Source of the DNA: Scleropages formosus
Lineage: Eukaryota > Chordata > Actinopteri > Osteoglossiformes > Osteoglossidae
Direction of reading: 5' to 3'
DNA length: 64,000 nucleotides
NCBI RefSeq assembly: GCF_900964775.1
Contig: NC_041829.1
Coordinates: 19,006,215 to 19,070,214, forward strand
Below are positions 34,338 through 44,683 of the stretch, piece after piece; position 1 is the stretch's first letter, and each line of letters opens with the position of its first letter. The translations under genes were made by a program, and so were the position numbers. The notes under the pieces were generated by a model. It worked only from the letters and a program-made list of their open reading frames with translations, did not search any database and was not told the DNA's origin.

Positions 34338-36586
34338 GGTGACGCACCTTCACTCGGCAGACATCTTCGAGCCGTCTGCTACACCCCAAACGCTACGATT
34401 CATTTCCCTCGGGGGCCCGGAGGGTGTGAGGAACTCGCTGACAGTCACATGAGAAGAGCACTCGTCCTGCGTAGTTAGCAGCGACTGCGAGGTCTCAATT
34501 AACATATGAAAATATTTCAGTTATGCTCACAGGGGGAGAACAAAGAAGAAAGGAAGGAAGAAAAAAGTTAAAAAAAAAAAAGTGACATCAGTAACAAATT
34601 CCTCTTTTATTTATAATATAATATAATATAATATAATATTTATATCTATCCATCCATCCATTGTCACGTATAATTTATATGTAATTATGTATAAATGTAT
34701 AAATAATAATTTTGATAATATGTTGAGATAAATCCGGTATGTTTGAAGACGAAAAAAAAAAAAAAAAACATTTTTTCATCTGGAGTTGTTATTTCGGCCA
34801 TGAAGATTTTCTCTCAATTACAACACAAATGTAATTTTGAAATACAACCTAAGGCAGGGATCTGGAGTGTTAAATTTGTGTTTTAGTGATTTAAATCTTA
34901 AATTTAGTGATTTAAATTTAATTTTATTGAATGTCAGCCTCACTGTCTGTTTCATTTATTAACAATATTAGTTAATTAGCTTCATTAGTGCTGCAATTTT
35001 CAGCAGAATATATAAATTCTGATTAGAAGATTAAATCTATAAAACAAGACTATGAAGTTTTACATATTTTCTCATTTTACCCTAGAAAGTAAAAAGCAGT
35101 CAGATGGGTTTTTGTGTCTCTTTAAATTAACTAACATTTTGAAATTTGACAGGAAGCTTTTTAACCTTTATTCCACACTGCAGTTGTCTGAAGAAACAAT
35201 TGATTTGTCTTTTTAAAACTATTGTCTTAATATTCTTAATTTTAAACAAAGGAAAAAATGTAAATATTAATTTTGAACCCATAAATTCATATAACATTAA
35301 TGTAGTAAAATTCATAGAAATTAATTTAATTTAATGAAATAAATAATAAATGAATTATAATAAACAATAAATAGATCATAAATCAAATGAATAAAAAATG
35401 TAATTTAAATGAAATTTCATTAAAATGAATTAACATAAAAGAAAATGTACATGTTTTTAAACTGTTGTTTTTATTAATATTTCCATTTCAGACTCATAGA
35501 GCCATTCCTTTGTCCATCTTGTTGGTGCTCCTCTGACTGCTGGGATGCGACCCCACACCGCGCTCCGCTCCGCTGCTCATGAGCTTCTCCAAGGTGCCCA
35601 ACAAAGTCCTCTTTTTACACTAAGCTACAATGATCTACCCTTTTGTACGGTGGGGTATTTTCACTTGGGAAAGTGAGGGTAAAGATCCTAACCAGTGGTC
35701 CTACAGCAGGGGAAGGGATGCAGACCTGGGACCCTCTGACTCCAAAATGACACCTCTAACCACTGTGCCGCCTGCTGTCCTTCAGGAGCAGCGGTTCCTC
35801 GGTCACTGGAGCGAAAAGAGAGCAGGACTGGGGGACATGAGGTTGCGGTAAAGGAACCGCGGCTAAAGGAAACGTTGCCAAAGCCAAATCCCAACAGAGC
35901 TCTGCCGTTGTACCCTTGAGCACTAAAGCCGGGCTTCGTGAAGAGATTAACCGTAAGCTTTGTAAGTCGCTTTTGATAAAGGCATCTAAGGCCCTGAAAT
36001 AAAGTGGGATTTTGCGCAAAGTGCTGTGACTCACTGCGACGGCTGGAAATCGTCAGATGCTCAGGTGTCCAGGCAACGCGACTCCATCTCCAGGTATTCG
36101 GAGGCGCTAAGATATTCTAGTGCGCAGTGATGCAAGAACAGCGTCGTGCAGCTGCGTCTTTCTCTCGCTGGCGTCTCTAAAAATACCGTCTGACACATTG
36201 TGACGTCCGCACACGCACACACACACACACACACGCAGAAAGGCAACACGCGAGCTTCGGCACGTTTCTCGGCTTAAAACGGGGACGCAGGATGAGACGC
36301 AGAAAGAGCAACTGTTTTGACCCCAACGTTGGGTTAGGGTGCAGAGTGGTGTAACGGCACAAATAACACAGCAAACAGCGATCACGAGGCCGAGCTGATG
36401 GAGCGACTCGGTGGCAACGACGAGAACATCGCCTGCCCATCGCTGTGCATCGCTTCATTTGTAGGAAATTCAAATACATTCATTATAGTTACAAAAGCGA
36501 CAGTCAAAGACTTTCTAGTGTCCAGTTATATTGTTAAATATAAATGCATTGGACAAACACAACAATATTCTTCCCACAATAATATA
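34338..36586. other. Intergenic, AT-rich, upstream of CDHR1
   Basis: About 34500-35460 is very AT-rich with (TATAA)n runs near 34612-34640 and an A17 run near 34751. No coding frame is credible. A composite SINE occupies 35636-36005 and a short AC run lies near 36213-36234. Confidence 0.5.
35636..36005 (+). mobile_element. Composite LINE-tailed SINE remnants
   Basis: Two overlapping remnants. The left part (35636-35775) is the reverse complement of the SINE body and tRNA head (GTGGGGTATTTTCACTTGGG; CCTAACCACTGTGCCGCC). The right part (35905-36005) is in forward orientation with the tail GTAAGTCGCTTTTGATAAAG. Probably one insertion beside another. Confidence 0.55.
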
Positions 36587-36925
36587 CACTGCTGCTTCAG
36601 AATATGTGGACCCCACATGTCCCTTAGTTTTACCACAAAATGGTTATTTACTAGGTGTGTAATGACCAGTTCCATATGTTGCTTTAGAGGAAATTGCGTG
36701 TGCGGTAGAAACACACAAGCAGTGCGGGTGTAAAAATAGGCGAAGCCCAAGTTGAACTGGTTACACCGAGTAGGTAAGTAGAATCAGACATGTAAATCAT
36801 GGTAATTCATTCATTTTATTAGTTTATTTTAAGATGTGATATTCAGATTTAATACGTTTATTTTAACAGTTTAAACAGGAATAATGAGCATCCCTATAGG
36901 GTTCACATACTTTCAAGCAGCCCTG
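36587..36925 (-). mobile_element. Small non-autonomous DNA transposon (Tc1/mariner-type MITE)
   Basis: A 339-bp element with terminal inverted repeats of about 26 bp: CACTGCTGCTTCAGAATATG at the left and the complement of CAGGGCTGCTTGAAAGTATG at the right. It is flanked by TA dinucleotides at 36585-36586 and 36926-36927. It has no coding capacity. A diverged inverted copy is at 39456-39785. TA duplications and its size suggest a Tc1/mariner MITE; the exact family is not identified. Confidence 0.7.
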
Positions 36926-36927
36926 TA

Positions 36928-38770
36928 CACTGGGGGGTGGGGGGTACAAAGGAGGGTAGTTGAACAGTATAAAATCAATCTGAAATAACAAAACAAGAGG
37001 AAATAATGCAGGACAACGGAAGACAACAACACAAGAACAAGACAAGAGAGCAGGAAATGTGCAAAATTACGGTACATGAAACATTATTGTCTGCTTCATA
37101 AGCTCTACGTTAAAGCTGCAGGGTGGACCTGACCATTTTACCGCGTTTCTAGAGTTTCGCAGCCTCTGCACTTTGGTGTTTTCACGACCCAGACCGCAGC
37201 AGCAGCTGCTCTGTTTCGTGGGCGGTGTGGTGGCACAGCGCCCGGCTGGTGCAGGAAGCTGCGGGTTCGATGCCGCCCGTGCCCCGCCGCTGTCTCCAGC
37301 GACGCTCGAAAAGGGTGCGAGATGCGCTGACAAATACAGCTGATCCCTCTTTTCCAGCTGCTCCACACTTTCTCCCGGAGGAATCGCTCCGTCGGGTGGG
37401 CGGCAGGCGTCTGGAGGGACCACCCCGAAAGCCTGGTGCCCGGACTGAGCGGATGAACGCGATCGCGTCGATGCCCGCCGCTCGGCTGCTGTCCCTAAAG
37501 GTGTTTTTATCACTCACGCCGACTCGCCTTTTTCTAGCACGTTCTCCCCTGTCGTACGAGGGCCGGATGCGTCCGGAACCACAGGAACCGAACACCATCA
37601 ACACACCTTACTGCACATGGAGAGGACTGTGCTGAATGAGCCCAGGAACGGAAATTCAACGTAATAGAGACTACATATTTAGGGAATTTGTGTTTTTTTA
37701 ACATAAGAAAAAATATAAACATTTTTCATATTTTTTTATAGAAATCTTTATAGTCCAGGAAGTTAAAGCACATGGAGGCCTCATACAGAGCAACTGTGTT
37801 GATGTCATCTTTCCAATGAAACTCAGAGTATTGGTGATAAATGAAAGAAAATTACTTTATCAGGCAACAACCACAGATGTTCGTTTATTTCTGCAAACTT
37901 GACCACGAATTTAACCTTTGACTTCCGAAACGAGGTTCTCGGTGCAGCTCGTGCTCTTGCAACCAGACTTCCGGTGCTGGGTTGCTCAGTTTACTATAGT
38001 ATTTGGGGTAGCGGTGCAGGGCGAGCACTTCGATCGAAGGTGCTGTCGAAGGAGACGTGTCTCATCACCGCACCTCCTGCTGCCTCCAGCTCTTTTCTTT
38101 TTCAGATGAACTCTTTGTCGGGTCATTATATAAGCCTTAGGCGCTCAAGGCGCGGCTCGTTCACGAAGGCGTCTCCCCCTAGTGGCGGTCCTCCGCTGTG
38201 GCTCCAAGACGCTCCTCGGAGACGCCCGGAATGAAGCCGAAGACCCAGAGCGATTCGCCGTCGCTACGTGATCGCTTTCTATCGCCACCGCGCTCCGTTC
38301 TCTTATATTGACGGATTTTGACACGAGACGCTCGAGAAGGAGCGAATACGACGAGTAGGGTGTACGGCTTGTTTTTAGGGAGGTACGAGCCGGACACAAA
38401 GGCGAAACGCCGGTGCGTGTGTCCGTTTCCAGTAAAGAGCCAGCCAATTTGCAGATGTTAACATCTGCTGCCAGTGCCCTGGTTTTGGGTTTAATCCTCG
38501 CCGAGTGGGCAGATGGCGGACAAGACGCTTAATGCACTAATCCGCCTTCGTGTAGCGGTACGCGGGGTCAGTCCGCCGGGAGACACAAGATGGAAGATGC
38601 GCGCCGTCGCCGTCTCCCACCGGTTCAACGTTTTGTGCTTTTCGCAAGCGTCTTCCTCGCCTTGGAGAACGGGAACATTTTCAAGGCCGAGTGCCGGTCG
38701 TCCAGCGTTTCCGACTTGTTACGTCTGTCAAAATGATAGAAACTCAGGCTCCGGAGACTCGGGGGACAGT
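36928..38770. other. Intergenic, no gene recognised
   Basis: Includes a tRNA-like SINE head near 37205-37280 (GTGGTGGCACAGCGCCCGG; GGTTCGATGCC) and CpG-rich stretches near 37250-37600 and 38030-38400 that give open frames by composition only. A good acceptor-like TTTTCTTTTTCAG sits near 38104, but no exon can be built on it. Confidence 0.4.
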
Positions 38771-38771
38771 T

Positions 38772-39085
38772 TATAGCGTAGTGGTGAGAGCCGCTGCCTT
38801 TAGACTCATAGGTTCAAATCCCATCTCCCGCTGCCTGTAGTATCCTTGAGCAAGGTGCTCAACTTAAAGTATCCTATTAAAATTACCAAGGGACAACTAG
38901 TAGCACGTGGGTAGAGGTGCTGCTGCTTTTGGCTTTGAAGGTTTGAATCCCACATCTAGTGGCGGTACCCTTCGGCAAGCTCCTGTACTTACCCTACATT
39001 GCTCCAGTAAAATTACCCAGCTGTATAAATAGGTAAATAATTATAAGTTGCTTTGGAGAAAAGTGTCAGCTGAACGAATAACTGT
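38772..39085 (+). mobile_element. Two LINE-tailed SINEs, one inserted in the other
   Basis: Two tRNA-like heads (GCGTAGTGGTGAGAGCCGC and GTAGCACGTGGGTAGAGGTG) each have a B-box-like segment (AGGTTCAAATCCC, AGGTTTGAATCCC). They share one complete tail near 39050-39085 (GTTGCTTTGGAGAAAAGTGTC). The first copy breaks off at ATTAAAATTACCAAG, where the second begins. Confidence 0.75.
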
Positions 39086-39455
39086 CCCGGTATTAGTTAC
39101 TTTCATTTCTTTATTTGAAGGATGTTTCACAAGAGACGGACTGTAAAAAAGTTTATTGTAAAGAATCAGCGTCGATCATTGATACATGACGCATTGAGGA
39201 GAAACGTTTACAAGCAGCTCTGATAAAAACACAAACGACGCGAGGTGTGGATCGGTAAAATAGTACATATTCGGGTGAATGTCGTCCAGTAAGAGCACAA
39301 CGTGTGAACAAGGAAGGAACGGTTACACTGCTGCGGTTCATTCACTGAGACGCGTCGCCTTCATCACTCATTCAGCAGAAATATGTCAGACGGCCGCATG
39401 GTGTTACAGGGAAAAACGAAAGTTCAGTTACCTTAAAGAGTCTGAACGACATCTA

Positions 39456-39785
39456 CGGGGCTGCTTCAAAGTATGTGAACCCTATAGGGGATGCTCATTA
39501 TTCTAGTACAAAATATTGAAACAAACATATGAAATCTGAATATGAAATCTTAAAATAAACTGATAAAATGAACAAATTACCATGATTTACACCCCTGATT
39601 CTACTTACCTACTCTCTTTAACCACATTAACTTGGGCTTCACTTATTTGTACACCTGCACCACTTGTGTGTTTCTACTACAATACACACGATTTCCTATA
39701 AAGTAACATATAGAAGTGGTCATTACACATCTATTGTTCCTATAGCTGGAATTAACCTCCCACATTGTCTTAAAAAAAGCAGACA
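39456..39785 (+). mobile_element. Second, diverged copy of the TA-flanked MITE
   Basis: Reads CGGGGCTGCTTCAAAGTATG, then follows the reverse complement of 36587-36925 through CCATGATTTACA and CTACTTACCTACTC, with a decayed right end. It is inverted relative to the first copy, 2.5 kb away. Confidence 0.65.
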
Positions 39786-39789
39786 ATAG

Positions 39790-40940
39790 TCATTTTAAAA
39801 GTATTTTTATACCAATATAAAAATGAACAGCGTAGAGTGAAACACTATGAATGCAGTGAAGTAAAACTTAGAAAAGTGTAAAAGCGAATTGTTAATGTAA
39901 GAATATTGAAAAGGCTTTAACACAATGCCCCCTCACCCTCCACCCTCCACAAGAGACAGCCCTCTCAGGGGTGTAAGGTGGTGCTGTACCGCGGTACAGC
40001 TGTCATCGGGCCTGGTCAACGGTCGTCACGGTCCGGGCAAGCGGATGGTCTCAATGTGTCGGCACACGGGTCGTAACGATGGGGGGCGGAGTGGGCGGAG
40101 TGGGGCGGGGTGGGGCGGGGGTCTGAATCGGCATCACTGCCAGGGCAGCGGAATTCCCGGCATCAGTTCTTCGTTTCTGCATTTCCTACAAAGATGGCTA
40201 TCGTTCCTGTTTTTCCGGTTCACTGTTGGAAAAGCATTCAATATTACTGTACATTACAGGTAAAACCACCTCTTTACTCTGACTGAGGCTGTGTACCACA
40301 ATATGATGCCTGATCCTTTTTCTGAGTTTATCTGAGCTTGGCAGAAATTAATCGTACATATTTTAATAAATTCATGCAGCTAGCAAATTAAATTTTTTAA
40401 AAAAAATTATGAGAGCACATATGGAATATAGCGATAATTGACCGCACACAGTTTTCGTGAGGCTAGAAAGCTCTGGAAGGTTTGGAAGTACATGTAAATA
40501 TAACAGCGCACCATTCGGAACTGCAGTACATATTTGAGGTAACATTTCATGATTTTTAACGGTTTTTTCCCCCCGCAGCTGTGATTTATTTCCCTGATTC
40601 GTGCCCCGGTTTGTTCTCAGAACTGAACACCATTGCTAATGAAACATATTGTACTAAATTCCATAATTCCTCATAACTCCATCTTTACTGATTCGCCCAT
40701 CAGGATTATTTGGCAAAAACATAAACCGGACTTTCTACATCCTTTCCATCAACACAGATCCTGTGAAACAACGAGTTACTAGAAAACCAGCGAAGGAACA
40801 CATTTGCTATAATAAAGTGCTCTGTTGTACATTTTTACCACAGATATATTGTACATACTGTGTACAAGAGCAATGCTGTACCTCTTAGTGCCTCACTGTA
40901 ACATAAAAATGAAATCTGGTAGCAGCACAAAATGCTGTTA
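39790..40940. other. Intergenic, no gene recognised
   Basis: AT-rich except for a short G-rich patch near 40075-40125 (GGGGCGGAGT-type units). No exon or known repeat is apparent. Confidence 0.45.
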
Positions 40941-40943
40941 AAA

Positions 40944-41128
40944 ATACACACACAAACACTTTCTGAACTGCTTGTCCCATACAGGGTCGCGGGGGAACCG
41001 GAGCCTAACCCGGCAACACAGGAGAGAGAGGGGACACACCCAGGACGGGACGCCTGTCCGTTGCAAGGCACCCCAAGAGGGACTCGAACCCCAGACCCAC
41101 CAGAGAGCAGGACCCGGTTCAACCCACT
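40944..41128 (-). mobile_element. tRNA-headed SINE, reverse orientation
   Basis: Same family as 9343-9549. The AC tail is on the left, and GGGACTCGAACCCC (B-box complement) is near 41080. It sits just downstream of the GPR15LG-like candidate, so any further exon of that gene would have to lie beyond it or read into it. Confidence 0.85.
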
Positions 41129-41277
41129 GAAATAATCTGTCGTTTTTCTGGGAGAGCCGTCGGACCCGAGGCCCTTTCCGTCGGGTAGTTTTACATAGGC
41201 GTTTCAAATGTTCATGCGGAAAAAACCCGCACTTGTCGCAGCGCCTCGCACCCAGGTCTCGCACCCCGCCCACGTAC

Positions 41278-41720
41278 CTCGGAGTAGCACCTTCTGATGC
41301 CTTCTGAGGCAGCACTGCTGAGGTCTGAGCATCTTTGCTGAAAAAAGTGCATAAAACACCACTTGTCACCGAACGTTCTCCTTGGTTCTCAGCCACGGCA
41401 CGGAACTCCACGTCGACTTGCGAAGCGTGGAAAATCAACCGGCGGCGACTTCCATCGGATTCACTGCTCATGTTTTCTCAGGACAATCAGTATTGATGAG
41501 AATAATAAATATTGATGCCCTCAGAATGTAGGGAAAGATTGAATAAACCCGGCAGAAATAAGAAAGCTATGACAGTTCCCCGAGCTGAACCACAGAATGG
41601 GGTCACGACCCGGTAACAGTGGTCCTCCAGGGCCGGGCTCACGCGCTTACCTTCAGTGTGCAGCACGGCCACACACATCAGCAGGATGAACCCCAAGGCC
41701 AGCAGAGCTTCCTTCCTCAT
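41278..41720 (-). CDS. Candidate GPR15LG-like (C10orf99) secreted peptide gene
   Basis: Exon 1 (41720-41651) encodes [20 protein letters not shown] then HTE and a split Gly/Ala codon before a strong donor (GTAAGC). Human GPR15LG begins with a signal peptide of the same length, MRLLVLSSLLCILLLCFSIF then STEG. A strong acceptor (CACTTTTTTCAG) opens a candidate exon 2 (41337-41278) in the required phase, with the adjacent-cysteine motif QQCCLRRH (human RLCCHRV) before a donor GTACGT. A second, overlapping frame carries [19 protein letters not shown], also reminiscent of human HHVRLCKPC. The last exon is not resolved. The position between CDHR1 and GHITM and the shared strand match the human locus. 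In mammals this peptide is a chemokine-like ligand of GPR15 at epithelia. Exon 1 is well supported; the rest is tentative. Confidence 0.5.
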
Positions 41721-42239
41721 GTTGCTGCACTCGCAGTCGCCCAGTGAGTGAACTTGGCAGGTGCCTCCAGTAATATGGGCAGTAATATGAGCATTCACCC
41801 CCCCCGTGAACACGCCCTCCCACCCACTGACAAAGGCCGTGCAACAAAGAAATCGCCATGGTAATGCTAAGCCTGTAATTATTGTCCTCGAGCAAATGTT
41901 GCCACTGTAGAAAACGGCGTCTCGTGCAAAGCCGGAATGCATTTCACGCTTCACAAATTAATATTATAAATCACTGCGAGCTTCCTTTAAAATGCTTCTG
42001 CTGAACAAAACACCCGGCCTGTGATATGCAGGGGCACGTCCGGAGAGGGAGCGCTGAGGCGTGAGAAGTGCGAGCAGGGTGGGAACAGCACTTCAACAGT
42101 TTAACACCGGTACAGAGAGGCGTGTGATCTGTTCAACTATCCACCCGTACAACAATACATCTATTATCAATAAACACTTTCCTGGTGAAGGATCACCGTT
42201 GTCCAGAGCCTGTCCTGAGAGTATGAAGGAGACAGGGCA
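41721..42239. other. Upstream flank of the GPR15LG-like candidate
   Basis: Presumed promoter and 5' UTR of the peptide gene on the minus strand, then intergenic DNA. A fragment at 42180-42250 (ATCACCGTTGTCCAGAGCCT) belongs to the same dispersed repeat family as 19478-19560. No other gene is seen. Confidence 0.4.
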
Positions 42240-42640
42240 CACCAGCCCATCACACATTTACATAATGCTTTTCTCCAAAGCACCTTACAGTGTTAAAAGT
42301 ATCTACTTATACAGCTGGGTAACTTCACTGGAAGCAATTCAGAGGAAGTACCTTGCTTAAGAGTACAACAGCTAGAGTGGAGACTTGAACCTATGACTTT
42401 TGGGTCCAAGTTCTAACCACTCTACTACTAGCTGCCCCAAGGCAACACTGACCCCCCCCCCCCATTCACTTGAAACATCATCAGACTGTGGGAGGAAACC
42501 AGAGCACCCAACAGAAACCCAAACAAACATGGAGAGAGCACACAAACTCCACGCAGACTGAGCCAGATTGGAACTCACATCCGAACCCGCAGCGCTACCC
42601 GCTGCACCACCGTGCCGACTTGCATTGACCTCATCCTTGC
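42240..42640 (-). mobile_element. Full-length V-core SINE, reverse orientation
   Basis: From the left: tail complement (TTACATAATGCTTTTCTCC), body (ACAGCTGGGTAACTTCACTG), a poly-C run near 42450, V-core complement (ACTGTGGGAGGAAACCAGAG; CAAACTCCACGCAGACTGAG) and tRNA-head complement (GGAACTCACATCCGAACCCG; CTGCACCACCGTGCCGA). It is the reverse-complement counterpart of 60036-60410. Confidence 0.75.
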
Positions 42641-42649
42641 TGTGACTAT

Positions 42650-44170
42650 TGGAACACAAGCCCACCTCATTCGCATGTCCAAAGCTTCACATGGATAGTC
42701 AGTCTAAATGGATGTGAAAGGTCCTGAGGAACAAGTGCTTTCTGGAAAGAACTTAAAAAAAGACCATTTGAAAGAACATCAAGGCAGGGTTGGGTTACAA
42801 TGAAAGAGCTTCTCAGAAAGCATGCCAACACATAAATAACAGACCATTTAAATTAGGAACAAAAACCTGTTTCAGTAACTGTACAGTAAGGAAAATTAAT
42901 TTTGCCAGTATGTCACTACTAAAAAAATGCACTAGAACATAATCCTACTCATAAACACCAGGTAAAATGAACTAACAGTGTCTTGACATGTACTCTCAGG
43001 CAAAATGCTTTCCACTGTTTAAGGATGCAAAAAATTTAACAAAAATGGCTTTTAATAAATATGGCTTTAACAGTTTTCGATAATTTACAGTACTGTGAGC
43101 ATATTTTTGTTCCAAGGTAATAGATGCCATGGATTTCCATAGTGTAAATATGAAACACAGGTAAGAGAGAGAACAAATTATGCCTTTATCTAGAAAAATC
43201 AAGACATTTAATAAATATATGGTACAAAAGAGCTGAGATTCACAGGCATAATAACCTCACTTTTAATATGAATATTTGGAGCCTCTTTTTCTACCCAAGC
43301 TGGTACCTAAAAAGGTTTAAAAAAAAAAAAAAAAGTAATACCACATTTCATACTACGGTTCTGTACAAGCTAACACAATGTTTAATGTTTTAAGATTTTT
43401 TCAGAAGTTGTCTGTTTCAAAATAGTTTTAAGCTCCTTAAATATTCATAACTTCAAAAGGAAAGACAGCCTTAAAATCACCTTAAGAGATTAGGCAATCG
43501 CAAATACAGAGTACACCATTTGGGATTTTGCAAAGTGATCTGAGAAGTTCAGTAAAAAAGTAGGATTTACTGCTTACAAGGATTTATAAAATGTAAAATC
43601 AGGGGAAACCAGCTTCTCTGGAGCTAAAGTGAGCTCAAAATCAGTTAATGCCCATTACACTGCATTGCGCAAAAAGCGCCCGTCTTCTAACGTCATGCAT
43701 GTTAACTGGCATCATAAAGCTTCGAAATGGAGTTGACTTTTGAAAAGGAGCCTTGTCCGAGCAAAACTGACACCCCGACAGCGATACGTACACCTGCTAG
43801 TATCATTACAGCACAGATCAAAATTGGCCTTTTCAGCTTGCAGTTAATACAGGAGCTCCCACACAGCGCCCTGTAATTATTACTCGCAGCACCAAGAATG
43901 CAGTGTGATCATTTCGAAAAGAAAGGCTTGGCCTACTGTAGAGCCGTGTTGAAATTTCACCTCTTGTTATTGCAGCGTACATGTGGTCTTGTGCCAAAAG
44001 AAATCTAGTATTAATGTTTTGTAAAGGTGAGTCCTGTTCCACCCCTCAGGTGAAATTACTTTCTTTTTATTACAAAGAGCTGGGACACACCTAATAACGC
44101 CAGATGAGGGTCATGGTGTCAGACGTCCACAGAAAAGTTCTTACAGGAAAAAGAAACTGATGATCATTCC
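42650..44170. other. Intergenic region and possible distal GHITM 3' UTR
   Basis: AT-rich, no coding frame. The GHITM transcript may extend into this region: another minus-strand AATAAA lies at 44066-44071. Nothing else is recognised. Confidence 0.4.
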
Positions 44171-44180
44171 TTTATTTATT
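44171..44180 (-). terminator. Overlapping polyadenylation signals for GHITM
   Basis: Two overlapping minus-strand AATAAA hexamers (44171-44176 and 44175-44180), about 510 bases past the GHITM stop codon. They are the nearest such signals. Confidence 0.5.
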
Positions 44181-44683
44181 TGCATGGTGGCCACTCCATG
44201 TGCGTACTGCATTTCACTTCCATTCTCAGCATATACAAGTCTTACCACCCGAAAGAAGGGCAATATACACACATTTCAAAGTGAAAGCTAAGTAAAATTA
44301 CAATGACATCTTTAACATAGTATTCCAGATTTCTCCACCTTTCAACTGGGTACTACAGGGAAAAGTATAAATAAACTGTAGAACCTGAGTGGCAGTATGA
44401 GGACACACTTCTCTGTAAAGACTGAAAAGGTACCCAATCTCTCCAGAAATTTTTCTTAAGAGATACTTGTCCATTTCAATGCGAAGCAGGATGTTTTTGA
44501 GAACTCATCATTTTGCACTACTTTGAAGAAATGAGCTTGTTTTTAAAAATAAAAACACACCGGTTGGTGTCTATGTATCTGAAACAGAACTCCTAAAGCA
44601 AACCAGTGACTCTTTTAGACATCAATTTCTGCTCAGCCTCTTCCATTTGTGTTCAACAGTCCACCCTGTCCACTTGAAGTCCT

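Noticed and set aside
36177-36479. Overlapping minus-strand frames near an AC repeat
   Set aside because: Codons such as CVCVCV come from microsatellite translation; no splice or homology support.
37067-37635. Frames on both strands in a CpG-rich patch
   Set aside because: Mutually overlapping, without recognisable motifs or paired splice sites.
40835-41122. Minus-strand frame with [17 protein letters not shown]
   Set aside because: This peptide is the translation of the tRNA-headed SINE and recurs at its other copies.
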